A stretch of 64,000 nucleotides of DNA, from positions 33,530,844 to 33,594,843 of the forward strand of contig NC_088787.1 in NCBI RefSeq assembly GCF_949628265.1, written 5' to 3'. The notes beneath the pieces are model-generated. The model saw only the letters and a list, made by a program, of their open reading frames with translations. It was not told where the DNA came from and did not search any database. Made by a program: the position numbers and the translations under genes. This DNA comes from Cloeon dipterum. Its lineage: Eukaryota > Arthropoda > Insecta > Ephemeroptera > Baetidae. Below are positions 1-8,724 of the stretch, piece by piece (position 1 is the first letter of the stretch; every line of letters begins with the position of its first letter).

Positions 1-477
1 AGAAAGAGTGCAAGACTTGCCAAATCACAGGGGGAATGTGCAGCACCAGCTACATTTCAAAGTCTCCACAATTGCTAGTTGTTTATGTTGACAGGCAAGT
101 GACTTAAATAGAGCTTACTTGTTTTATTTTTAAATGTTTTCTTAATTTAATAGGAAGGATCACAACTTGTCGATAAACACGACGCCCCTTAAAATTGAGG
201 ACGTTCTGAACATCACCCTCCATTCTGGTAGGAAAATAAAATACCAGCTCTTTGGAGCTTTCATATACCAGGGTCATGACCGATATCTAGCTTTGGCAAA
301 GCGAAGGAACAGGTAATAATAAATCTAAAAGGTTCAGCAGTGTTATCACATTTGTTATTTAAAAATACTTTCAGATGGTGCTTGTATGAAAATGAGCTGT
401 GCAAAAAAATCTCCAAAGCAGAATTCGACAAGTGCTTTTCTGCCTATGTTAGCATTTTATTTTATGCTGTATTGTGA
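1..477 (+). CDS. Ubiquitin-specific-protease-like protein, C-terminal end (partial)
   Basis: The last three coding exons of a gene that begins before the window: 1-94, 154-312 and 375-477 (stop TGA 475-477). Phases agree at both junctions. The first exon carries a C-x-x-C (KECKTCQITGGMC) followed by SPQLLVVYVDR, the pattern found in USP (peptidase C19) catalytic domains just before the basic strand. The second exon has YQLFGAFIYQGHDRYLALAK, matching the position of the catalytic-histidine box, and the third has RWCLYENE and ends in ILFYAVL, like the usual closing strand of USP domains. The family removes ubiquitin or ubiquitin-like proteins from substrates. The first intron (95-153) begins with GC, not GT. 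A polyadenylation signal AATAAA lies at 522-527. The histidine box is GHDRY rather than the usual GHY, so activity is uncertain; the exact subfamily cannot be named from this fragment. Confidence 0.75.
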
Positions 478-3197
478 GACTACACAACCCGCCCAACGTT
501 TTCAATTTTTTTTTGTTAATGAATAAAGATTTTCATTACTTTACCAGTGGAAACTTTTTCTATTAGAGTGGAAATAAAAAAGATCCCTATATTTGAATGA
601 ACTCTAATTATGTTGTTGGTTTTCAACGCTCAGAGGTTCGCTTGATTTTTTTTTATGATTTAACATCGAGCAATATTTTTTTAATTATTTTTAATAAACT
701 TATATTTTTAGTGTTTTACCCCGTGATCACAACTTAAGTGGGTAATTTGATTGTAATGCGTTTATTTAAAAATTTAGAGGCAACACTTTCGTACGATATC
801 ATTTTGAGTATCACATACGGTGGCAGTCTATTAAAAGTAAAATAATATTACCTGAAGTACAGCGACTTGTTTGTTTATAATGTGGCCTCTTTGATGATCT
901 TCTTGCCTCGGCACACCTGCCTGATACCCGTCTTTCTCAGCCATGACCTCGCCCTCTCCGCTGCAGTCGTCAGGACAAATAATGCTCTATCTGCTGGGTT
1001 ATGCCTGGGCCCAGCTGATTCCTTTCGCCCGCATCCACGACATCCCCGGCAAGACTGCACTTGGCTTGATCCTTCCCTCCTGTCAAATTGATATAAATAA
1101 AGGATGAGTTTATTTGTTATTTTTTCCAAAGGTTGACTGACCCATCAAAGGCGCTCTCGTGGATCTGTAGTTTTCAAGTCTATCCATTATAAATATATCC
1201 AAAGGAACACTCTGCAAAGAGATATTTAAAATAGCATTTACATAGTGCCTTCAACCTCTCAATATTCATGTCCTAAATGATATTGATGCATATAATAGTC
1301 CCATTAAGATATATCAGACAAATTATGAAGTAATGACAAGAATTTAAATTAACAAATAAAAGCAACCCAGGCATTTAAACGGTTGCTTGCATAGAAACGA
1401 AAGTTCAACCTTCAAACAGCCCATTCTCAGTGTGTTCTTAAAAACCATGCAATTTAAGTGAAGAGAAAATGGAAGTCCACTATTATTATTTTCAAGGGGT
1501 GGCTCAGGTATCTATTGCTGAGAGCATCTATTGCTTTAAATTTGCATTTGCGTGTACGGATCGTAAAATACCATAATACATAACAAACATAATGATGATC
1601 ATAATTGACAAATAATAAAAAATATCGTACCTAGTCGAATAATATATTATAATTACGACGTTAATAATTATTATCGCTCTATTTGAATAAAAGGTGGCAT
1701 GCTAATATATTTAATCAATGATAAAATGAACGCTCTTAATTTGTAATGCTGGCAACTAGCTTTTAAATCCCATTTTCAAAAATCGAGATGAGCCTTGCAA
1801 AAACAATTTGCAATCTTACCTACGCGCAGGGAAAGCGTCTGCAAACGTGGATGTTCATACAATCTCATACTTTTCAACGTTCAATGACGACTCTTCCAAA
1901 TCGTAAACAACACCATCATCAAACCTAAAAGTTAATCGTGATGTAAATAATTGAAAGGAATATAGTTTTGTATATTCGTACATATATAATAATTTTTTCC
2001 TATAAATTTAAAATTCTCATAAAGATAATTATACAAGTATTGGGTGGTCCAACATTATATGCATTATTTTTTTAAATATTTTACATATTTTATGGTACGT
2101 ACGGTACGTACATACATACTGGGACACAAAATGTACATACATACGCGGTTTTCAAGGCAATGTGTATGTATCTATTAAAATAGTAAAAAATGACGCAAAT
2201 TGTTACCTTTTGTACAATGGCAATTGCATCGAGGGGTTGATCCACTTCTTCAGATTTACGGTCCCAAAGCGATTAACGATTACTTAATAACATAATTGTA
2301 TTATTCACATTAATTTGAGTTGCAGCAGCTGCATCTGATGCTTAATGTTCAAACAATATGCAACACCGACAATCAGCGAGCGAACAACGTTCGCCCCCCA
2401 CTCCTGCCCCTCTCTTGGTGACTCTGGCTGTTGCTTCGCATCTCCTACCTTTACTCTCCTTAGGTGTCAATGGAGCCAATGAGAATGCATGAGAAAAGAG
2501 ACAGCAGTAACTCCAGCGCGGGGAAAGCTTGTGGCGCGAAGCGCGAATAAAGCTAAAGCAGGCACAAGGCAAAGCCAAAGCACAGATAATAAACAAACGG
2601 CAAACGGCAAAGCAAGAGTAGTGAGCGTGGAGCGTGAGCGGTTGTGTGAGTTACACGACCATTACACGCATTACATCATCCTAATTTAATTTGGTTAAAT
2701 TCTTTGATTGTTCTATCAGCGTGACTGGGTATGTATGTACAGTTATAGTAAATCTGAATGATTCAGATTTGATGAAAGTGTTATGTACATGCGTACATAA
2801 TGTGTGTAATTTTCGTAATTTTATTACATACATACTCCTATTTTAGAAAAAGTTATACATTTTTCAGAGTCAGTTTGTTTTTTCCGCCCGTTAAAAAATG
2901 ATGAATTTACAAAGTTAGAAACTAATTTTGTACATAATTATAATGTATGTATGTATTTGCGACGGCAAAAAATACCTCATGCCACACACATTATTGCTGA
3001 TATAATTATTTATTTACATAACGTTAATATTGTCTTTCAATTTCCTCTGTGACAAAATCTGTAATATGAGATGGAAATATAGATCCGGCATTTAAATTTA
3101 AGTAAGAAAATCTTTAATTACAAAAAATAGATGTAAATGTCTGTCAATTCAATGTAGAGTTTAAGTCTTGTTTAGGTTGTCTTATATACAAATTTGA
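478..3197. other. AT-rich spacer between the USP-like and LRR-like genes
   Basis: No convincing gene. After the USP-like 3' UTR it is AT-rich, except for a GC-rich island near 866-1180 (listed separately) and a second GC-richer stretch at about 2380-2660. Short GTAC/ACATAC-type microsatellites occur at 2090-2160 and 2730-2960. A palindrome with 10-bp arms and one central base lies at 2750-2770. A possible polyadenylation signal for the minus-strand LRR-like gene (TTTATT on the plus strand) is at 3009-3014. Confidence 0.5.
854..1183 (-). other. GC-rich island with plausible splice sites; possible small gene or gene relic
   Basis: A GC-rich block in very AT-rich DNA. On the minus strand a reading frame starting at ATG near 1182 can be joined through a short intron (GTCAGT donor, TTTGACAG acceptor at about 1082) to a second segment that stops near 978, giving about 50 residues. 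A further donor-like AG|GTAATA lies at about 853. On the plus strand an ATG at 943 opens a frame of about 54 codons with a hydrophobic middle, preceded by an acceptor-like TTTCTCAG. I recognise no family in either reading, so this is an unexplained island, not a called gene. Confidence 0.2.
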
Positions 3198-4979
3198 TTA
3201 GCAGTTAATTTTTACATGAGCCAATTTAGGGAGGTACGCAGCCGCTTTTCTAATGAAATGTTTTAGAGCGTCATTGGATAATATGTCACTCTCATTGTCA
3301 GCCTCTTGCATGGCAAGAATAGGGCAGTGCTCAAAGCGAAATGTGGTGAGCTGACTCAGGATCTGTTGTTTTTCAATCAGGGCGGACAACAATGCCAAGT
3401 CTTCCTCTTCGAAGTTGTCATTCTTGATGCAAAGCACCTCCAGCATGTATGCCGCCTTTATAACGTTTGAGAGAACTGATCTTCTCCCACTAGAATAAAA
3501 TAATAAATTATTAGTACACTCACACGGGTCAAATTTATAGTTTTTTTAATACCTTATTGGACTCCATTCTAATTCCTTCAATTTCCCTATGCGCATCATC
3601 GGTTTGTTGTCATCAAGAATTTCCATTCCCGACAGGCACAGTTTTTCCAGATTCGGGCAAAGCTTGAAGATTGATCTGAAGTTGAGTTTCAGAGCGTCGG
3701 TCACGAAATCATTATTTAAAATCAAGGTGGTCAAATTTTGGCCGTATTTCGTTAAGAGTCGCTTCAAGATTTCTTTCGTTGGGATATTTTGCAAGCTCAA
3801 ACTTTTGATGTTTGAAAATTGCAGCATCCATTTAACTTCACTTTCGTCCTCAATCAAAAACTCAATCTAAAATAAAAAAGTTGATCTGGTTAGTTTTTAT
3901 TCTATTAACCGCTATATATGTTCTTTAAGTTTCAAATTTATTGTAAAATGCCAAAATGCCTTACCTTGAGGTGTGTGACGTTTGGAAACATGAAATTTAT
4001 GTCTGTGCGGTGGCTCGGATAAATGCTTAGGTGTTGCAAACTGTATGTTAGAGAGGGAACTTCGCAAATCGAAAAGGTTGGATTCATTTCTGTGGTGTCC
4101 GCATAGTTGTGGAAAATGGCCAGATTTGGGAGGTGCTGGAGAGAAAGGTTCCATAGTCTATTCAGTGACGAATTGTCGTCCGAATAATGTGAGGTGAATA
4201 AGAAGGCTCTCAAATTTGCAAAGCTGCTTTTAAAGTTGTCCACGTCATCGAAATCGGCTGCGTCGAAAATGATTTTGACGTCTACGTGCTGCAAATTAGG
4301 CAGCGTCTTGCAAATATGCATAAGCTCTAAGCTCTTCGTATTTAATATAATGTCGGTGGTCGACGAGCTTTCTCAGCTTCCCCAGTCGTGCGATTGCTTC
4401 CAGTGCTTCATCGCTAATCGGCGTATCAACCTCGTCTTCAGACTCCTCGGCGACTGTCAGACACTGCAAGTTTGTAGCGTGACTTCCAATCAAATTCAAG
4501 ATCTGTTGGGCAGAAAATTAATTTTTGTCAATTTTAAGTTTGGCATTAAAATACCTTAGTGTAGCTTCGGTCTTTCAAATCACTCTGGCAAAAAGTCATC
4601 AGTTCCTGCAGATTGATTGATTTGGTCTCCGAGTCGAGCAAATGCGTTACGAATCTGATCAGCATATCAAACGCTCTTTGTTCACCATTCCTGAATGCAC
4701 ACTTCAAACTTGTCGCCTCTAGCAGAACTTTTTCACGCAGAATGCAGGCTATAAGTAAAAAATGAATTTACATTTTGATTTATTTTTAGTGATATACTTT
4801 AACTTACGCATAATCTTAAACTCTGTTTCGTGCGAAAGGTAGAAGTCGAGGTTTTCAACTATTTTCCGAGCTGCAAGTTCAACTGCAGGTTTTTCTTGCA
4901 AGAGATTTGTAAGCCTAGTTACTCCCAGATTCAACAGCAGGTTCATCTCATCGGCCATTTTGACAAATTCTATGGACAA
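3198..4979 (-). pseudogene. LRR-like (F-box/LRR type) protein gene, five exons, frame broken by 7-bp duplication
   Basis: Exons on the minus strand: 4808-4979, 4555-4748, 3965-4502, 3553-3866 and 3198-3489 (stop). All have GT-AG introns of about 50-100 bp. The predicted protein has irregular leucine-rich repeats of the kind seen in F-box/LRR proteins (TLPNLQHVDV, VPSLTYSLQHLSI, NIKSLSLQNI, CPNLEKLCLSGM, YLPKLAHVKI). I see no clear F-box. The third exon contains a perfect 7-bp tandem duplication (4321-4334) that shifts the frame: as written, translation stops at 4296 after about 190 residues. Without one copy the exon would be 531 nt, all phases would close, and the product would be about 500 residues. 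It may be a recent pseudogene, an allele, or an assembly error. A second possible start (MADEMN) lies seven codons in. The role of LRR-like proteins of this type is usually protein binding, often in ubiquitin ligases; that is inference here. Confidence 0.7.
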
Positions 4980-5015
4980 AAAATATGTTTCATGTAATTT
5001 TGATTAAAAAGATGT

Positions 5016-5127
5016 TGCGCCCATGTTATCCGTTCTCGGTGTTATTGGTACCCGGGTTTCTGTATTCGAGCTAGTGCGCAACTGCGCACCCTTCCCGGTC
5101 CTCGGACAGAAGGAAAAAGCAAAAAAA
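5016..5127 (+). repeat. SINE fragment (3' body and tail), copy C
   Basis: This stretch matches the 3' half of the elements at 5460-5912 (minus) and 53611-53961 (plus): it shares GCGCCCATGTTATCCGTT, then the GGTGTTATT and CCCGGGTTTC blocks, a CTAGTGC block and the terminal CCTCGGACAG, followed by an A-rich tail. Only the 3' end is present, as expected of a 5'-truncated retroposed copy. It sits about 37 bp outside the start codon of the minus-strand LRR-like gene, so it lies in that gene's promoter or leader. Confidence 0.75.
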
Positions 5128-5293
5128 TATACTTTAAATGATTATAGCTACAACTTTTGCTGACTTCTATAACTTTTGCAAAATAATTTGATAGCTTCGT
5201 CATAACTGTCAAATAAGAGGACATATAAAGCCTTCTATTACGTTCTATTCCTGGAGAACCCTATACTCCGGCCGTGTTAAATTTTTCAGTCCC

Positions 5294-5355
5294 AAACCCG
5301 GAGATCTCCGGGTTTCGACCGAAACTCCGACCGATCTCCGGTCGAAACCCGGAGA
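5294..5355. repeat. Nested palindromes built from CTCCGGGTTTCGAC
   Basis: A 22-bp perfect palindrome centred on GGAGATCTCC spans 5294-5315. It overlaps a 17-bp perfect inverted repeat with arms 5305-5321 and 5339-5355, separated by 17 bases. The block lies between two SINE copies whose tails face each other. It may be the end or core of a small non-autonomous DNA element; I cannot see clear outer termini. Confidence 0.7.
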
Positions 5356-5459
5356 GTGGCAGCCCTACGAAAGAAACTTTCAGCGGAAAATGAGACTAAG
5401 CTCGTTGGTCTTTCTGTCATACATGGGTAATTCCCGTAATTCCAAAATCAACCATCCAA

Positions 5460-5912
5460 TTTTTTTTTGCTCATTTTATCCCTGTCCGAGGACCGGGAAG
5501 GGCGCGCACTGCACTAGTACGAATGCTGAAACCCGGGTCCCAATAACACCGCGAACGGATAACATGGGCGCACCAGGCCGCACAGGGACCCAGCCCACTC
5601 AAGGGCCACTTGCCTCCGCACCGAGGACTGCATTGAAACGCTAGACATTTGTCCCGTGAAGCCAAATCACGCATGCTGGAAAGGTGCAAACCAGCAAGTA
5701 GCGAGACGGCGCCAGTGCGCCTCCCAGCCCGTTGAGCAATTTGAGCAATTCGAGTCACTAAACTAACCACTTTTTGCCATTTCTGACATTGGGTAGCCAG
5801 TATTAGATCTCCGAACTGCTCAAATACCTCACACATTGCTTTGACACTCCTGAGAGTGCCTTAACAATGCGAGCCAACGGGCTGGTCAAACCTTTTCCCC
5901 CCCTGTCCGACA
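5460..5912 (-). repeat. SINE, copy A, with a non-5S head
   Basis: On the minus strand, the part from about 5725 down to 5478 is nearly identical to the body of the 5S-headed element at 53.7 kb (CTCGCTAC, then TTGCACCTTTCCAGCATGCG, CTAGCGTTTCAATGCAG, TGTTATCCGTTCGCGG, CCTCGGACAGGGATAAAA), with one extra block of about 15 bp. The tail is A-rich. The head (about 5730-5900) is different: it has a weak tRNA A-box-like segment (TTGGCTCGCATTGTTAAGG) and no 5S match. Incidental open frames here are not genes. Confidence 0.75.
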
Positions 5913-8230
5913 GAGGTGACACTGTTATTCTATAAATTTAATATAAATGCGTGGCCAGTCAAAAATGAAAATAAAAACATTTTTTAAACGTACATTAAAC
6001 CATTTAAACCAAGGTTGCGTTTGTATGTCATGATTTAGTTACCAAAATTTAATGTTCAAAATGTTTTTATATTGCCTAAAATTTGTAAACAGAAATGAGT
6101 GAGAAATATTTGTTTTGCTAACCCAAAATATTTAATTTAAATGTTGCAAGAAAACTGCTCTTTTAAGAATGGAGAAAAAATCTTCCTAAACTCAAAAGTA
6201 TTAGCCGGTTAAGCCGTTAAGCCCGAACAAACTAATACACTTTAAAAGTTTATTCAGTAGCCAGCCGGCACACTAATAAATTTAATGCTCAGCCGCCGAG
6301 CTAAAACTCGGCTGCTGCCGGTCCATCCAGCTGCCTAAAATTAAGCAGCTCAGACCTCTAACAACTAGAATTGTTTAATTATTACCAGTTGGTTGCAAAA
6401 TGGCTGATGTGTCCTTTCCGTTAAATATTACGCTAAAATAGTGCGGTGTTATTTGCTCTCGAACGGCTATAAACGGAAGGTACTTTACACCAACCTCCGA
6501 CAGTAGCTTCAGAAAAGCTACAATAACTATATTTTTTCTGACTGTATGTATGAAAATTCATGGAAATATAAAATATAAATAATACATAAGACTTACCTTC
6601 TAGAAATCACCTTTTGAGAGATTTAGTGTTGAAATGGCGATACTTGTGGTAGTGCGTCAAGTTTTGGAAGCGCTAGCCAGCAGCGGCGCACTGTTTCTTC
6701 CTGTTTTGTGTTAAAGGAATAAAACTCGCAGCTCGCAGGCTATATCGTACCATCAACTGAGAGGATTCCCGAAAAATGAAAATTTTATGTATGAGAGTGC
6801 GGGAAATATTCACTCTGTGAGAGTTTATTTCGAACGTTTAGCAATAACTCACTTTCGTCAAAACTATACTAAACAACAAAATATCTTTAACAACAATAAA
6901 CAATAATATACTACATCATAATATTCGTGTGTATATTTGTTGTTGTAATTGTGAGCAAAAAATGACAGGGCAAACTATTTTAAGCCGAGTTCCTTTAACC
7001 CTCGCTGGAGCGCGCTGATTTTTAGCCACATTCGTCTATTTTCTTAATTTCTTCCCCCAAGTCTTTAGTGGAGGAGAAGTGGGGATAAAAAAGATCGGCG
7101 CGGCGCGCTACTATCGAGTGGTTGACGAATTTGTTGGAAGGGAGCTAACGTAGGACGTTCCTAAAGAGTGAGCAGCTAGGGAGTTTAATGGGAGCATAGA
7201 GACATTAAAAATATGTGAGTTTTTTTATGTCACACACGACGTGTTACTATGGTAGATGACTAGTACAAATGGGGGTGTGGTACAAAAAAGGGGTGTGTTG
7301 CGATTTTTTTATCGTGTTTTCTCGGTGAAGGGTTTAACTCTCTTAATAATCTAAAATGTTCTAAAATAATTAGAATTAATGCTGGAAGTAACATAATGAC
7401 TAATATTTTTTTAAATTAATCCCTAAAGAAAATGCATCAAAATAATTGCTTAAATTTCCACAGCCCAATTGGCTTTGGCTCCATTTCAATTTTTCGCAAT
7501 TTTTTATTTTTCGTCCTTTACTCGTTTGGCTATTTGTGTATCTGCAATCTCTGCATTAGTCGTACTCTAAAATGTGCACGTGTGTAATCTAAAAGTGTCA
7601 AAAACTGTTTCGCGGTTCCAGCAAAGTGGACAGCAACGCCATCTCTTGGATGACGTCACATCTAGTCATCTAACAGCAACGCCCAGTCAGCCCAACGCCT
7701 GTTCGACTGCCCGCTCCCTCTTGCATTGTTTACCAAAATAGATCAAATCTCAAATTATTTAGGATTTAGGACAGTATTAAAGTCTGCAACGCTGGAGGTT
7801 CTGAAAATAAGGGTAGGTGACACTGTTGAATAGCCGTCTACCAAGTTCACTTAAATTTAGACAATGATATGGTACATATATTATACTGTGTAATATGATA
7901 GAAAACAAACAAAACTATCGAAATTGTTGAGCTGTGTTATGATGTATGTAATGTATAACGTCGTCAGAGTATAATCTTGAAGAGTTTGGTTCACTCGCTT
8001 ACAGCGTTAGTTTTTAAGATGTATGTACATAGCCACAAAGTCGTTGCCAAGTATGATACATATCAAATTACACAAGATTTATAATAATATATCAATACAT
8101 TTTTACATGAAAGTGTCTATGTATGTTATCATGATATTATGGATTTCAATTTTTTTGTCCATCGTTAAAACTGACACGTTTTGTTCCTTAATCTAGGAGC
8201 AATTTGTCATTTTAAATTTTTTGTTTCTAG

Positions 8231-8465
8231 GAATCTGCATTGGCGAAGTCGCAAGTCTTCAACAAACAAGGAGCTGCTCTTAAAAATAAGGTATAACCAC
8301 ATTCCAATGAATCTCTTTATATTCTGCGTGATACATAGATCTCAAAATAATTCTCAATTTTCGTATCTAGAGCCATTGAAAACTCTTCATGCTCATGGTG
8401 AGAAATCCGTAAAAAGTGAGGAGCCAAGCAACTGGTTTGTGTTCGCCAGGCAAAAATCCTACAAG
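8231..8465 (+). other. Two possible short exons, unassigned
   Basis: Segment 8231-8290 (60 nt) lies between TTTCTAG and GTATAA; segment 8373-8465 (93 nt) lies between CTAGAG and GTAAAA. Both are multiples of three and can be joined in one open frame (first part ending QGAALKNK, second with SNWFVFARQKSYK). I find no start, no end and no recognised family. They could be exons of an unseen gene, a relic, or chance. Confidence 0.2.
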
Positions 8466-8724
8466 GTAAAACTATTTTCCCTTCTCTCTTCCTGCAAAGC
8501 AAAGTTGCAATGAATTTCAAATTTTTTATGATCCACTGCTTGCCAAATTGTAAGGTTGTGTGTTGTACTGGCGTAATTTAATTTGGTGCGTGCCATGAAA
8601 GTACATTTTGCTTATCTTGGGACCCGTCTGGACATGAGATCGCGTTCAACATTGCTTACAGGACGGGAGGATGAGTTGCGATCGATGAGCAAACTGCAAC
8701 TCTAGTGATTATGAATTGCAGAAA

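Larger units (their letters stand above)
4980..8724. other. Repeat-rich spacer upstream of the ZAD genes
   Basis: Apart from the SINE copies and palindromes listed separately (5016-5912), I find no secure gene. A GC-richer stretch at 6200-6360 repeats GCCGGT/GCAGC motifs and may be an old repeat. A GC-rich patch lies at 7000-7160. A TGACGTCA (CRE-like) palindrome is at about 7650. Two short open segments with splice-like borders at 8231-8290 and 8373-8465 are listed separately. The last part (about 8590-8720) is probably 5' leader of the downstream gene, since TTGCAG immediately precedes its start codon. Confidence 0.4.

Noticed and set aside
5471..5836. 121-codon open frame on the minus strand
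   Set aside because: Lies wholly in the SINE copy; the same body at 53.7 kb is not open in the same way.
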